Shown piece after piece: positions 47,916-58,680 of a DNA stretch of 64,000 bases. The stretch is from NCBI GenBank assembly GCA_021202555.1, contig JAJQCT010000029.1, positions 1 through 64,000 on the forward strand. The letters are read 5' to 3'. Position 1 is the first letter of the stretch; the number at the start of each line of letters is the position of its first letter. A program made the translations under genes and the position numbers. Under the pieces are notes generated by a model. The model saw nothing but the letters and a program-made list of their open reading frames with translations, was not told where the DNA came from and made no database searches. Source of the DNA: Clostridiales bacterium. Lineage in GTDB: Bacteria; Bacillota; Clostridia; Oscillospirales; CAG-272.

Positions 47916-50753
47916 TCATTCCGCTTCGATTTCAACCATGTGGAAGCATTCAAACACGTCGTGTTCCTTTATGTCGGAGAAGCGCTCAAGCCCGACACCG
48001 CATTCATAGCCCTGCATGATTTCGCGTCTGTCCTCCTTGAAGTGGCGCAGGGACGCGATTTTATCCTCGAAGATAACTACGCCGTCGCGCACGATTCTCA
48101 CGTCGCTCCCGCGCAGAAGCTTGCCGTCCTGCACGTATGAGCCGGCTATCATTCCGACGTTCGGCACGTGTATCGTCTGTCTGACCTCGGCATGACCGAG
48201 AATCTCCTCCTTGAATTTCGGCGCGAGCATACCCTTCATCGCCGCCGTCATTTCCTCAACGCACTCGTAAATTATCCTGTATGTGCGGATTTCGACGTTA
48301 AGCCTTGCCGCCATGTCAATTGAAGCCTTATTCGGTCTGACGTTGAAGCCGACGATTATGGCGTTGGACGCAGCAGCGAGCTGAACGTCGCTTTCGATTA
48401 TGCCGCCGACGGCGGAGTGAATGATGACGATTTTCACCTCGTCGTTTGAAATCTTCTCAAGCGACTGCTTCACCGCCTCTGCGCTTCCCTTCACATCCGC
48501 TTTTACGATGATATTGAAATCCTTGATTCCCGACTCTATCTGTGCAAACATATCGTTGAGGCTCGCTCTCGCATTTGCGCGGAAAATCTCCTCTTTTTCG
48601 CGCGAACGGCGCTGCTCTGCAAGCTCGCGCGCCATTTTCTCATCCTCAACGGCGTTAAATTCGTCGCCTGCTGCGGGAACCTCCGAAAGTCCCGTTATCT
48701 CGACGGGAACTGACGGACCCGCTGTTTTAAGCGCGCGTCCCGTTTCATCCGTCATCGAACGAACGTGTCCGACGGACGTTCCGGCGATTACAATATCGCC
48801 TGATTTCAGCGTACCGTTCTGCACGAGAACAGTCGCGACAGGTCCGCGTCCCTTGTCAAGCTTCGCTTCAATTACAAGTCCCTGTGCACGCCTTGCGGGA
48901 TTTGCCTTATAATCCTCAACCTCCGCGATGAGAAGAATATCCTCAAGCAGAGTGTCGATTCCCTGCTTAGTCACGGCGGACACGGGCACGCACATTACGT
49001 CTCCGCCCCATTCCTCAGGAACGACGTCGTATTTCGTCAGCTCCTGCATTATCGAATCGGGATGCGCGCCTGGCTTATCCATCTTGTTGATTGCGACTAT
49101 TATCTGTACTCCCGCAGCCTTCGCATGGTTAATCGCCTCAATCGTCTGCGGCATGATTCCGTCGTCGGCAGCGACAACTATAATCGCTATATCTGTCGCC
49201 ATCGCGCCGCGAAGTCTCATCGCCGTGAACGCCTCGTGACCCGGGGTATCAAGGAAGGTGATATATTTGCCGCCGACGCTTACGCGGTAAGCGCCTATAT
49301 GCTGCGTGATTCCGCCCGCCTCGCCTGCGGTGACGTTTGTGTGTCTGATTGCGTCGAGAAGGGACGTTTTGCCGTGGTCAACGTGACCCATGACGCACAC
49401 GACGGGGCTGCGTTCGACAAGGCTTTCCTCCGCGTCGTCCGTTGTGTCGAAGAGCTGCTCCTCGATTGTGACGACGACCTCGCGCTCGGCTGCGACGCCA
49501 AGCTCCTCCGTGATGAGATACGCCGTGTCAAAATCAATCGTCTGATTGACGGTTGCCATCACGCCGTTCGCGATAAGCTTTTTGATTACCTCGGGCGCGG
49601 AAATTTTAAGCCTTCCCGCAAGCTCGCCGACTGTTATCTCGTCGGGAATCGTAATTTTCAGGCTGCTGCGGCGCTGACGCTCGATTTCCTCCTTGCGCAG
49701 CTTATCAGTCTTTCTGCGGTCCTTGTCGCGCCTTTTGCCGCCGACAGCACGGCTGCCCTGCCTTGCGTTTCTTTGCTTCGTATATACGCTGTCGTCTCTG
49801 TCGGAAACGTAGCTTGTCAGATGCTCGTTGAATTTTTCAAGGTCAACCGAGCCTGATTTCGTATCGACGATTCGCGTATTGCCCGTGCGGTGTCTCGCCT
49901 CTCCCTGAACGACCTTCTTTTTCTGCTTCTGCTCTCCCGAAAGACCGTCGGCAGGCTGCCACGGTCCGCGGTTTTTCTTGGGCGCTTCAACCTGACCGCG
50001 CCCCGTTATAACCTCGCCTGTCTGGGACTGCGGCTGCTGTTGCTGCTGCTGCGGCTGCTGACGGCGCTGACCGTTCGTCCGCTCGCCCGCGCGCTCGCCG
50101 ACCGCCTGCTTCTGACGTGAGAGATTTTCTTTATTGTCCCTGCTTTCCCTGCCGTCTCTGCCGTCTCTTGCGCGGCGCTCTGCGGGCTGCGGCTGCTGTC
50201 TTTCCTCATTTCTTTGCCTTCCTTCCGGGCGGCGCTGCGGCTGTTGCTGTTGCTGCGGCTGCTGACGCTTCCTTTCGGATTCGTTTTCCTTTGCGCGCTT
50301 CTGCTCGCCGCCGGATGTCTCGGGCTTCGGCTTTGATTCGGCGCCGCTTTTGATTTCGCGCTTTTCTTTTTCGATTTCCTTTTCTTTTTCCTTTGGCTTT
50401 TCCCGATTCGCCGTCTCTTTTTTGGGTGCCTCCTGCTTTTCATCCTTCGCGGGCGTCACCGGCACCTCGACCTGCTTCTCCGCCGCGGGAGTTTCATCCG
50501 CCGCCTTTTTCTTTTCCGCGACAGCCTTTCTCGGTATATATGTTTTGCCGCTCACATAGCTGTCAAGGTCGTCGAGCTGATTTTCAAACGTGATAACCTC
50601 AAGGAAGAGATTAAACTCCGACGGCTCAAGCACCGCCATATGCGTCTTTCCCTCAATTCCGTATTTGCCGAGCAAATCAAGAATATCCTTGCTCTTTACA
50701 TTGAAATCCTTTGCCAAACGATTGATTCTGTAATTTGTATTTTGCTGTGCCAT
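47916..50753 (-). CDS. infB: Translation initiation factor IF-2
   Basis: [38 protein letters not shown]; start [19 protein letters not shown]. Confidence 0.97.
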   Translation of the reverse strand: MAQQNTNYRINRLAKDFNVKSKDILDLLGKYGIEGKTHMAVLEPSEFNLFLEVITFENQLDDLDSYVSGKTYIPRKAVAEKKKAADETPAAEKQVEVPVTPAKDEKQEAPKKETANREKPKEKEKEIEKEKREIKSGAESKPKPETSGGEQKRAKENESERKRQQPQQQQQPQRRPEGRQRNEERQQPQPAERRARDGRDGRESRDNKENLSRQKQAVGERAGERTNGQRRQQPQQQQQQPQSQTGEVITGRGQVEAPKKNRGPWQPADGLSGEQKQKKKVVQGEARHRTGNTRIVDTKSGSVDLEKFNEHLTSYVSDRDDSVYTKQRNARQGSRAVGGKRRDKDRRKTDKLRKEEIERQRRSSLKITIPDEITVGELAGRLKISAPEVIKKLIANGVMATVNQTIDFDTAYLITEELGVAAEREVVVTIEEQLFDTTDDAEESLVERSPVVCVMGHVDHGKTSLLDAIRHTNVTAGEAGGITQHIGAYRVSVGGKYITFLDTPGHEAFTAMRLRGAMATDIAIIVVAADDGIMPQTIEAINHAKAAGVQIIVAINKMDKPGAHPDSIMQELTKYDVVPEEWGGDVMCVPVSAVTKQGIDTLLEDILLIAEVEDYKANPARRAQGLVIEAKLDKGRGPVATVLVQNGTLKSGDIVIAGTSVGHVRSMTDETGRALKTAGPSVPVEITGLSEVPAAGDEFNAVEDEKMARELAEQRRSREKEEIFRANARASLNDMFAQIESGIKDFNIIVKADVKGSAEAVKQSLEKISNDEVKIVIIHSAVGGIIESDVQLAAASNAIIVGFNVRPNKASIDMAARLNVEIRTYRIIYECVEEMTAAMKGMLAPKFKEEILGHAEVRQTIHVPNVGMIAGSYVQDGKLLRGSDVRIVRDGVVIFEDKIASLRHFKEDRREIMQGYECGVGLERFSDIKEHDVFECFHMVEIEAE

Positions 50754-50814
50754 GAAAATCCTCCCACACCGTAATTTCAGCGGATCGATTGGAAAATCCC
50801 GTCCCGATCCCTTT

Positions 50815-51177
50815 TTATTTCGGCAAAATCTCCTCGGATTTGCCGTCCGACAGAGCGTTCGCCGCGGCAAGCGCCGCATCCGAAAGCCCCTTATTTTTTA
50901 TATATACCGCCGCCGTCATTCCTGTCCTGCCGACCGACGCGGAAATTTCGGCTCCCGTGACGCCGCACATAACAAGCTCGGCTCCGTAAAACGCGCATTT
51001 GTCCGAAAGCTTCTTTTTCGTTGCCTCCGAAATGTCAGACGCCGCGAATACGGGGAAATCTCCGCCGCACCGCAGAGCCTCGCACACGTTCGGCACGCCG
51101 ACCGAAAGAAGTCCGCCCCGCTTGGCAATCCCGAAATACGAAAGCAAACGGTTCAGCTCTCGTTTGTTTCCGCACAT
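50815..51177 (-). CDS. L7Ae-family ribosomal protein-like (YlxQ)
   Basis: [24 protein letters not shown]; position between ylxR and infB. Confidence 0.85.
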   Translation of the reverse strand: MCGNKRELNRLLSYFGIAKRGGLLSVGVPNVCEALRCGGDFPVFAASDISEATKKKLSDKCAFYGAELVMCGVTGAEISASVGRTGMTAAVYIKNKGLSDAALAAANALSDGKSEEILPK

Positions 51178-51440
51178 TTTTCGATTTCCTCCGTCAAGCC
51201 CTCCGCAAGCCCGGGAGGTATCTCACACGCAAGACTTCTCGCGAGCCTGCCAGACTTTGCGGCTCGCCCGAGGCATTCGCGTTTTTTGCATATATACGCG
51301 CCGCGCCCCGATTTTTTGCCCGTCGGGTCAATCGAAACCTCGCCGTCGGGTGAGCGCACTATGCGTATAAGCTCGCGCTTCGGCTTGCGTTCCCCGCAGC
51401 CTATGCACTGACGTTCGGGCAGCCGACGTTCCTTCGTCAT
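51153..51440 (-). CDS. ylxR: YlxR/DUF448 RNA-binding protein
   Basis: PERQCIGCGERKPKRELIRIVRSPDGEVSIDPTGKKSGRGAYICKK. Confidence 0.95.
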   Translation of the reverse strand: MTKERRLPERQCIGCGERKPKRELIRIVRSPDGEVSIDPTGKKSGRGAYICKKRECLGRAAKSGRLARSLACEIPPGLAEGLTEEIEKCAETNES

Positions 51441-51443
51441 CGC

Positions 51444-52502
51444 TTAAGTACCCTTTATATCTATCTTATAGCCCGTCAGACGCGCGGCAAGACGCGCGTT
51501 CTGCCCCTCCTTGCCTATCGCAAGCGAGAGCTGCTCGGAATCAACGTAAACCTTCGCCGAGCGTTCCTCCTCCATATAGACCTCGTTTACGGTCGCGGGC
51601 GCGAGCGCAGCGCTTATATATTCCGCGGGGTCCTCGCTGTATTTCACAATATCGATTTTCTCCCCGCGAAGCTCGTCAAGAATCGCCGAAATTCTCGAGC
51701 CTCTGCTGCCTATGCACGAGCCGACCGCGTCTACGTTTTCATCGGTTGACATGACGGCAATTTTCGTGCGCGACCCCGCCTCGCGGCAGATTCCCTTGAT
51801 GACTACCGTTCCGTCGGCGATTTCGGGAATTTCAAGCTCAAAAAGCCGCTTTACAAGGCTCGGATGCGTGCGCGAGAGTATTACGATGGGTCCCCTGCTT
51901 TCGCTTCTGACCTCGGAGATATAAACCTTGATTCTGTCTCCGACCTCGAACGTCTCGCCGGGTATCTGCTCATCCTTTATAAGCACCGCCTCGCTCGTCC
52001 CCGTATCGACGACGACGGAGCCGTCAGAATCATCGACCTTGACGACCTGCGCCGTGACGATTTCCTCGCGCTTCGTCTCGTATTCGCTGCGGACGTGCTT
52101 GCGCTCCTCCTCACGAATTCCTTGGATTATCACCTGCTTTGCCGCCTGAGCCGACAGACGCCTGAAATTTTTCGGCTTCAGCTCTACCTCGACCGTATCG
52201 CCGAGCACATATTTTTTCGAGCGCTTCTTCGCGTCCTCGAGGGAAATCTCGATTACCGGATCGGTAACCTCCTCCACAACCGTGAACTGCTGATAAACGT
52301 GAATTTCACTCTTTTCCTCGGAGATTTCAACGCGCACGTTCGCGTTTCCGTTTTCATGCTTATAAGCCGATACGAGAGCAGCCTCTATGCGCTCAAGCAT
52401 ATATTCCTTTGAAATGTGCTTTTCCCGCTCAAGATCCTCAAGCGCGAGAAAAAGATCGGGCATTTTTTCGGCAGATGCCCTGTCATGCGATGCTTTGCTC
52501 AT
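51444..52502 (-). CDS. nusA: Transcription termination factor NusA
   Basis: S1 and KH motifs; KRLFELEIPEIADGTVVIKGICREAGSRTKIAVMSTDENVDAVGSCIGSRGSRI. Confidence 0.96.
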   Translation of the reverse strand: MSKASHDRASAEKMPDLFLALEDLEREKHISKEYMLERIEAALVSAYKHENGNANVRVEISEEKSEIHVYQQFTVVEEVTDPVIEISLEDAKKRSKKYVLGDTVEVELKPKNFRRLSAQAAKQVIIQGIREEERKHVRSEYETKREEIVTAQVVKVDDSDGSVVVDTGTSEAVLIKDEQIPGETFEVGDRIKVYISEVRSESRGPIVILSRTHPSLVKRLFELEIPEIADGTVVIKGICREAGSRTKIAVMSTDENVDAVGSCIGSRGSRISAILDELRGEKIDIVKYSEDPAEYISAALAPATVNEVYMEEERSAKVYVDSEQLSLAIGKEGQNARLAARLTGYKIDIKGT

Positions 52503-52561
52503 GCAAAATCCGTTCCTTTCAATAAAAAATGAATAATATAGCCGGATAAATACGGTTATTC

Positions 52562-53047
52562 TCAATTAAATTCGCCGAAATCGAAAAGCGTTTTGATTTT
52601 GGCGCATTCGCTACGCGGAATATTAAGCGTTCCGCTCTCGGTCAGAAGCGACAGCACGTCGTCCTTTTCGTTATATTCGGCAATTTCGCCGCGAAGCTTC
52701 TTTTTTCCGTCACGCGGCGCATAAAGACTTATTTCAACCTCCGTACCGCTGCCCGCATATGCCTCGATGTGACGCGGCTTTTTCAGCTCGCGCTCGACTC
52801 CCGCCGACGAAACCTCAAGCCGATACGATTCCTCGGTTGGCGGGTCCTCGTCGAGTATCGGGTCAAGCAAATCGCTCACGCGGGTGCAGTCGTCGAGCGA
52901 TATTCCCGCCTCCGAGTCGATTTCGACGCGGAAATAAAGCTCCGTTCCCTCTTTTTCAAACGAAATGTTCCATACCTCGTAGCCAAGCCCGCAAATCAGG
53001 GGCGTTATCCGCTCCTCAAGCCTGCTCACCGCGTTCGATTTTGCCAT
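52562..53047 (-). CDS. rimP: Ribosome maturation factor RimP
   Basis: LGYEVWNISFEKEGTELYFRVEIDSEAGISLDDCTRVSDLLDPILDE; start MAKSNAVSRLEER. Confidence 0.92.
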   Translation of the reverse strand: MAKSNAVSRLEERITPLICGLGYEVWNISFEKEGTELYFRVEIDSEAGISLDDCTRVSDLLDPILDEDPPTEESYRLEVSSAGVERELKKPRHIEAYAGSGTEVEISLYAPRDGKKKLRGEIAEYNEKDDVLSLLTESGTLNIPRSECAKIKTLFDFGEFN

Positions 53048-53310
53048 ATATCTGCCTCTCACTTTCATTTTGCGGGTATTCAATGCGCAAATCAGACGCC
53101 AAAGGGGGTTCAAACCGTTTGACAGCAGACGCGCATTCGAGGATAAAATCTCAAAAACAAAGAGCGAGCTGCACACTGTCACCCCACTCTTCACCATCAC
53201 CTATCATATTATAACACAGATAAGCGCACTTTGCAACAATATTTTCAAAAAAACTTTTCGAGGCGCGGTACAGCGTTAAAATCTCCCGACGGGCAATTGT
53301 CATGTTCACC

Positions 53311-53339
53311 TTGACAAGCCGTTCAAGTCCGGATATAAT
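53311..53339 (+). promoter_or_regulatory. Consensus promoter upstream of ROK-like gene
   Basis: TTGACA-17 nt-TATAAT, 35 nt before ATG. Confidence 0.8.
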
Positions 53340-53374
53340 AAGACATGACGATATATCATTGAAGGAGCATTCAC

Positions 53375-54763
53375 ATGAATCGATGTGGAATTAAGGTAGA
53401 CATCAAAAACGTGCCGCTGCTGGACGAGGAATTTATACCGATTCTGAAATTCAACCGCGCGTTTCTCAAAACCGCGAAAAAGCCCGTTTCAATCGCCGTT
53501 GAGCGGGCGGACGGGCAGACAGCGGTATACCGCACATTTATACACGGCACGTCCGATATGAAATCAGCCGACCGCTACTACATCAACCGACTCGTTAAGA
53601 CAATGCTCTGGATGAAGGGCGGATTCCGCGTTTTTGTTTCGGGCGACGAGGACACGTATGAATATCTGAAGGGCGCTTTTTCTCCCGGCGGCGAGCAGGA
53701 CTTTGACAGGGATTTCATGTCGGGCATATTCGAGCATCAATTCGAGGTGCTTTATACTGACAAAATCCCCGAGGCAAAGGACTTGCCGAAGCGCATGGGA
53801 GGACATCTTGACGGCTGTCGGATAGGGTTTGACGCCGGCGGGAGCGACCGCAAGGTCAGCGCCGTCATAGACGGGGAAAGCGTATTTTCCGAGGAGGTCG
53901 TATGGTTTCCGAAAACAAGCTCCGATCCGAGCTATCACTACGACGGGATTGTATCGGCGCTCAAATCCGCAGTGGCGCATCTTCCGCGCGTCGATGCCGT
54001 TGGAATCAGCTCCGCCGGAATCTATATCGGAAACCGCACAATGAGCGCCTCCCTCTTTCTGAGTGTGCCGAAGGAAAAATTTGATGCCGAGGTCAAGGAC
54101 ATCTACATACGCGCAGTAAATGACACGTTCGGCGACATTCCCTTTGAGGTCGTCAACGACGGCGATGTAACCGCTCTTTCGGGAATGATGAGCCTTGCCG
54201 ACACAAACGTACTCGGAATCGCTATGGGCACAAGCGAGGCTGGCGGTTTTGTTGACAGCGAGGGGCGCATAACAGGATGGCTCAATGAGCTTGCGTTTGT
54301 GCCCGTGGACTGCAGTCCCGACGCCGAAAAGGACGAATGGAGCGGAGATATAGGCTGCGGGGTCAAATATTTCTCTCAGGATGCGGTAATCAGACTGGCG
54401 CCCCGCGCGGGCATTCGGCTTGAGGAGAGCTTATCCCCCGCGGAAAAGCTCAAAGCGGTGCAGGCGCTCGTGGAGGCGAGAGATTCTGCGGCGGAGGCGA
54501 TTTATTCCTCGATAGGAACGTATCTCGGTCACACGCTCGCTTATTATTACGACCTCTACCGCTGCCGTCACGTGCTGCTTCTCGGTCGCGTAATGAGCGG
54601 AAGAGGCGGCGACATTATACTTGACGAATGCAAAAGAGTGCTTCGCGACGAGTATCCGGAAACCGACGGCAAGCTTTTCCCCTCGCTTCCCGACGAGAAA
54701 TTCAGGCGTGTCGGTCAGTCGGCAGCAGCGGCAAGTCTGCCGCAGCAAGCCTGCCGGAGATAA
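53375..54763 (+). CDS. ROK/hexokinase-like (ASKHA) family protein
   Basis: IGFDAGGSDRKVSAVIDG, VDAVGISSAGIY, EVVNDGDVTALSG, GIAMGTSEAGGFVD. Confidence 0.8.
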   Translation: MNRCGIKVDIKNVPLLDEEFIPILKFNRAFLKTAKKPVSIAVERADGQTAVYRTFIHGTSDMKSADRYYINRLVKTMLWMKGGFRVFVSGDEDTYEYLKGAFSPGGEQDFDRDFMSGIFEHQFEVLYTDKIPEAKDLPKRMGGHLDGCRIGFDAGGSDRKVSAVIDGESVFSEEVVWFPKTSSDPSYHYDGIVSALKSAVAHLPRVDAVGISSAGIYIGNRTMSASLFLSVPKEKFDAEVKDIYIRAVNDTFGDIPFEVVNDGDVTALSGMMSLADTNVLGIAMGTSEAGGFVDSEGRITGWLNELAFVPVDCSPDAEKDEWSGDIGCGVKYFSQDAVIRLAPRAGIRLEESLSPAEKLKAVQALVEARDSAAEAIYSSIGTYLGHTLAYYYDLYRCRHVLLLGRVMSGRGGDIILDECKRVLRDEYPETDGKLFPSLPDEKFRRVGQSAAAASLPQQACRR

Positions 54764-54801
54764 AGCGGCAGCAAATCTGACGTTTCATATTCGAGGCGAG
54801 C

Positions 54802-54834
54802 AAAAAAGCTCCGGGGTTTTCCTCGGAGCTTTTT
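54802..54834. terminator. Bidirectional terminator
   Basis: AAAAAAGCTCCG...CGGAGCTTTTT. Confidence 0.75.
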
Positions 54835-54849
54835 CGCGGTCAATTAAGA

Positions 54850-55029
54850 TTATTCGTCCTCTGCCGGCGCTTCTACGGGGCAAGCACCCGCGCATGAGCC
54901 GCAGCTGATGCAGGTATCGGGGTCGATTACGTACTTGCCGTCCTCGTCCTCGGAAATTGCCTCAACAGGGCATTCCGCAGCGCAAGCGCCGCATCCCAGA
55001 CACTTTTCTTTGTCGATCTTGTAAGCCAT
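54850..55029 (-). CDS. 2[4Fe-4S] ferredoxin (59 aa, not in the ORF list)
   Basis: MAYKIDKEKCLGCGACAAECPVEAISEDEDGKYVIDPDTCISCGSCAGACPVEAPAEDE*. Confidence 0.95.
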   Translation of the reverse strand: MAYKIDKEKCLGCGACAAECPVEAISEDEDGKYVIDPDTCISCGSCAGACPVEAPAEDE

Positions 55030-55155
55030 GACCTATATCCTCCATTCCTTTCCGAAGCAAGCTTCGGATAAAATCACACCTGCTTATTGTAGCACATTTT
55101 CGGAAATGTGCAAGCGCTTTTTTTAAAATTAACAATTTGTTTTCAGTGAGCCGCC

Positions 55156-56484
55156 TCAATCCTCGGGCGGCAGCTCGACGTTTTCATCGCCCTCGGCAGC
55201 CTTCGGCTGCTCCTTCGCCTTTTTATCCGCGCTTTTGCCCTTCGCGGCAAGCACCGTCACGTCGTCGCGCATAAATTCCCTTATGGGCGCGTCGTCGTTC
55301 GCACCTACCTTCACCTTAATTTTTCCGGTGAGCGGCTGCGATTCGGTGACCGTTCCGACGCCGTCGGGCGTTTTCACGACATTTCCGACGCGCGGCGTGC
55401 GCTTTATTTCCTCGGCGTATGAATCAGCCTCATACCTCAGGCAGCACATGAGCCTCCCACAAGCGCCCGAAATCTTTGCCGTGTTGAGCGAAAGTCCCTG
55501 CTCCTTTGCCATCTCAATTGAAACCTTGTTGAAATCGTAAAGGAAGGTCGAGCAGCAGAACGGGCGACCGCAAATTCCGATTCCGCCGAGCATTTTCGCC
55601 TCGTCGCGTATTCCTATCTGGCGAAGCTCTATTCTCGTGTGGAATACCGATGCAAGGTCCTTCACAAGCTCGCGGAAATCAACTCTACCCTCAGCGCTGA
55701 AATAAAATGTAAGCTTGCTGCCGTCAAAGGCATACTCGGCGTCGATAAGCTTCATGTCAAGCCCGTGCTTCGCAATCCTTGCGGCGCACACAACCATCGC
55801 CTCACTTGCGAACGAAACTCCCGATTTGTGCCTTTCCGTGTCCGCTTCCGTCGCGATTCTCACGACGGGGCGAAGCGGCGCCACAAGCGAGCTTTTCGGC
55901 TCTGATTTGTTTGCAATCGCGACGTAGCCGTACTCAATTCCGCGCGCCGTCTCGACAATTACCCTCGTTCCGACGGGGCATTTATATCCCATCGGCGCAA
56001 AATAGTATACCTTGCTGCCGTCCTCATCCTTGAATCTCACCCCGACAATATCGACACGTTCGACAGGCTCCTGCGATGAGGCGGAAGCCACCGCGTCGTT
56101 TTCGTCCTCAAACCAGTAATCTGACATGACGCGGTATCTGTTTTTATCCTCTGCCGCATTTTCTGGAGGCGCCGCGATTATCGCTTCCTCCTCCGGCTCC
56201 TCGAGCTTTGCGCCAGAGCCGCGTATCTGCTTATAAAGCGGTATTGGCTGCTCCTTTTTAGCCGTGTCGGCGCCCTGCCTGCCGCCCTGATTTGATGCCT
56301 TCTGATTCTGCCGCCGTCCGTTCTTCTGCGAATATTGACGGCGTGTCGGTGCGTCTGCCGCGTCGTCGCTCGCCGCGCCCTCATCAAGCTCCGCCGACAC
56401 CTCGGACATAATATTTTTCGCGCCGCCGCGCTGCTTGCCGCCGCGCCTGTAATTTCTCCCGCCGCGATTCTGATAAGAGTTCAT
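55156..56484 (-). CDS. ricT: PSP1-domain protein RicT/YaaT
   Basis: FSAEGRVDFRELVKDLASVFHTRIELRQIGIRDEAKMLGGIGICGRPFCCSTFL. Confidence 0.9.
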   Translation of the reverse strand: MNSYQNRGGRNYRRGGKQRGGAKNIMSEVSAELDEGAASDDAADAPTRRQYSQKNGRRQNQKASNQGGRQGADTAKKEQPIPLYKQIRGSGAKLEEPEEEAIIAAPPENAAEDKNRYRVMSDYWFEDENDAVASASSQEPVERVDIVGVRFKDEDGSKVYYFAPMGYKCPVGTRVIVETARGIEYGYVAIANKSEPKSSLVAPLRPVVRIATEADTERHKSGVSFASEAMVVCAARIAKHGLDMKLIDAEYAFDGSKLTFYFSAEGRVDFRELVKDLASVFHTRIELRQIGIRDEAKMLGGIGICGRPFCCSTFLYDFNKVSIEMAKEQGLSLNTAKISGACGRLMCCLRYEADSYAEEIKRTPRVGNVVKTPDGVGTVTESQPLTGKIKVKVGANDDAPIREFMRDDVTVLAAKGKSADKKAKEQPKAAEGDENVELPPED

Positions 56485-56563
56485 TTTTTATAACCATGAC
56501 TTTCGCATGACGAAAGTCCCCCTTTCTGTTTTCTTTCGTATTTTCAAATATACACGCCAAAGA

Positions 56564-57586
56564 TTATTTTTTTGAATAAACGGAATTTTTGATTCCGACC
56601 GCAAGCGCCATCATCGCCGCCGTCGGGGATACGTTAGATTTTATCATTTCCTCAGCGTCCGTCACACAGTCAAGCGACCTCATAAGCCCTGCGGCGCTGT
56701 AATTCCCTCCGGCAGAAAGCGCCTCACTTCGGCTCTTGTAAAAAACATTTTCCGCACTTGCCGAACGCTTCGCCGCTATCATGTCGCGCAGGGCGCATTT
56801 CATGTCAGACAAGAGCGTCATCGCCGCGTCCGATTTCATCCTGCCGAGCCGATAAACTCCCGTATACGCGCTGCCTCCGCCTGACAGCATTGCTGCCAGA
56901 AGCTCGCGCGCCTTTGATTTTTCGGCAAGGCGCGCCGCGAGCTTTTTTTCGTTTTTCACGTACTCAGCGGCAAGCCTCGGGCTTCCGCCCGACAATAGAT
57001 AAATCTCCCCCCAGTCACCGCCGCCGAATTTGCTGCCGCACGTTCGCTTTACAAAATCGAGTGTTTCGTCCTTTGTCGGCGCGCGCATATGAATCGCCGA
57101 CGCGCGCGACCTGACCGTCGGCAAAAGCGACGAAATATCCGTCGTCAGAAGCAGATAAAGCACATATGAGGGCGGTTCCTCAAGCGACAAAAGAAGAGCA
57201 TTTTCGGCGGATGCTGTCATTTTTTCGGCATCTCGGACGATATATATTTTGCGTTCCGATTCCGAGGGAATTATCGCGGCATCCTCCCGCATCATGCGCG
57301 ATTTGTCAACGCCGACGCTTGCACGCTCGCCCCTCTCGATTATCTTCACGTCCGGGTGAGAGCCCGCCTCAAGCTTAACGCATGACGGACATCTCCCGCA
57401 GGGAATCATCCCCTCTCCCGTGCAAAGCACGGCAGCCGCAAAATCAAGCGCGAAATCATATACCGAATCCGCGTCGTTGCCGTCGATTATATACGCATGA
57501 CCGATACGGTCGTTTTTTATGTCGTTTACGGTGCGGTCGATAAGCTCTCCGCAGCCGCAAATATCGGAAAAACCTGCGCCCGGCAT
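56564..57586 (-). CDS. holB: DNA polymerase III delta-prime subunit
   Basis: IGHAYIIDG, CGRCPSCVKLEAGSHPDVKII, ENALLLSLEEPPSYVLYLLLTTDISSLLPTVRSRA. Confidence 0.9.
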   Translation of the reverse strand: MPGAGFSDICGCGELIDRTVNDIKNDRIGHAYIIDGNDADSVYDFALDFAAAVLCTGEGMIPCGRCPSCVKLEAGSHPDVKIIERGERASVGVDKSRMMREDAAIIPSESERKIYIVRDAEKMTASAENALLLSLEEPPSYVLYLLLTTDISSLLPTVRSRASAIHMRAPTKDETLDFVKRTCGSKFGGGDWGEIYLLSGGSPRLAAEYVKNEKKLAARLAEKSKARELLAAMLSGGGSAYTGVYRLGRMKSDAAMTLLSDMKCALRDMIAAKRSASAENVFYKSRSEALSAGGNYSAAGLMRSLDCVTDAEEMIKSNVSPTAAMMALAVGIKNSVYSKK

Positions 57587-57662
57587 ATCATCCTCAAATC
57601 AAAGCAGTTCATTTTACATAGTAATTGTATCACGCGGCGAAAAGAAAGTCAAGAGGCAAACT

Positions 57663-58370
57663 TTACGTTCTCACAAGCGTCGGGCAAAATCCGAGATAAT
57701 CCGCCGAAACAAGGTGAAATCTCACCCCGCGATACTCCGTGACGGCGGGCACCCCGTACCCGCCGTGAATGTGACCGTAATAAACCTCAGTGACGCCGTG
57801 CGAGCAAATCACGTCAAATATCGGCTCGTTGACGGCTCCCATATAGTAAACGGGATAATGCAGAAAGACTATGGCGCGCCCGCAGTCCGATTTTTCATTT
57901 GCCGCTGTCAGCGCCGTATCGAGCCGTGTCGCCTCGCGCTTTGAAAGTCGAAGAAAATCCGTCTCGCTCTCCCCCTCGCTCGGGAATTTGCCGCAGGTCA
58001 TGGCGACGGCGGCGTTTTCAACCATCTCCATGCCGCCGCGCAGAAATCGTATGCTCCCGCATTCCCACTCCGCCAGAGCCGCATTCATTTTGGAAAGAGA
58101 CGTCCACCAGAAATCATGATTTCCCTTGCCGATTATCTTTTTTCCGGGCAGAGAATTTATGAAAACAAAATCGTTCCTCGCCTCATCGAGCGTGAGCGCC
58201 CACGAAATATCGCCGGGCAGAATCACAGTATCGTCATCAGAAACAACGCGCTTCCAGTTATTTTTGATTTTTTCGCGGTGAGAGCGCCAGCGCTCGCCGA
58301 AAATATCCATGGATTTTTCGCTTTTTCCGCTCGCGGGAAGATGTATATCCGAAATTGAAAAAATCGACAT
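57663..58370 (-). CDS. Calcineurin-like metallophosphoesterase
   Basis: MSIFSISDIHLP, ILPGDISWAL, GKGNHDFWW, YGHIHGG. Confidence 0.9.
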   Translation of the reverse strand: MSIFSISDIHLPASGKSEKSMDIFGERWRSHREKIKNNWKRVVSDDDTVILPGDISWALTLDEARNDFVFINSLPGKKIIGKGNHDFWWTSLSKMNAALAEWECGSIRFLRGGMEMVENAAVAMTCGKFPSEGESETDFLRLSKREATRLDTALTAANEKSDCGRAIVFLHYPVYYMGAVNEPIFDVICSHGVTEVYYGHIHGGYGVPAVTEYRGVRFHLVSADYLGFCPTLVRT

Positions 58371-58463
58371 TGCGTCTCCTTACTTTATTTGGCTGAATAA
58401 AAAGCGAAAATATATCCGAAAATAATCTTGTACACGATACCTATAATATTTTGGAGGATTACC

Positions 58464-58679
58464 ATGCCTGTATACGGCGGAAACGAATATATCAATGTAA
58501 ACACAGACGAAAAGGGCGGTCGCCCGCAGCACATACGCGGTGTCGTCTGCGATGTGAAAAACTGCGTCTATCACGACGGGGACAGCTTCTGCACAGCGTC
58601 GCGAATCGCGGTGGGGCCTACCTACGCCACAAATTCGCGCGACACTGTATGCGCTACGTTCCGTGAGCGAACACTCTGA
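58464..58679 (+). CDS. DUF1540 Cys-rich small protein
   Basis: GVVCDVKNCVYHDGDSFCTASRIAVG...TVCATF. Confidence 0.85.
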   Translation: MPVYGGNEYINVNTDEKGGRPQHIRGVVCDVKNCVYHDGDSFCTASRIAVGPTYATNSRDTVCATFRERTL

Positions 58680-58680
58680 C

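Noticed and set aside
49062-49856. 264-aa plus-strand ORF
   Set aside because: Antisense shadow of infB
53070-53200. Upstream extension of the rimP ORF
   Set aside because: RimP homology begins at MAKSNAVSRLEER (53047); extension lacks similarity
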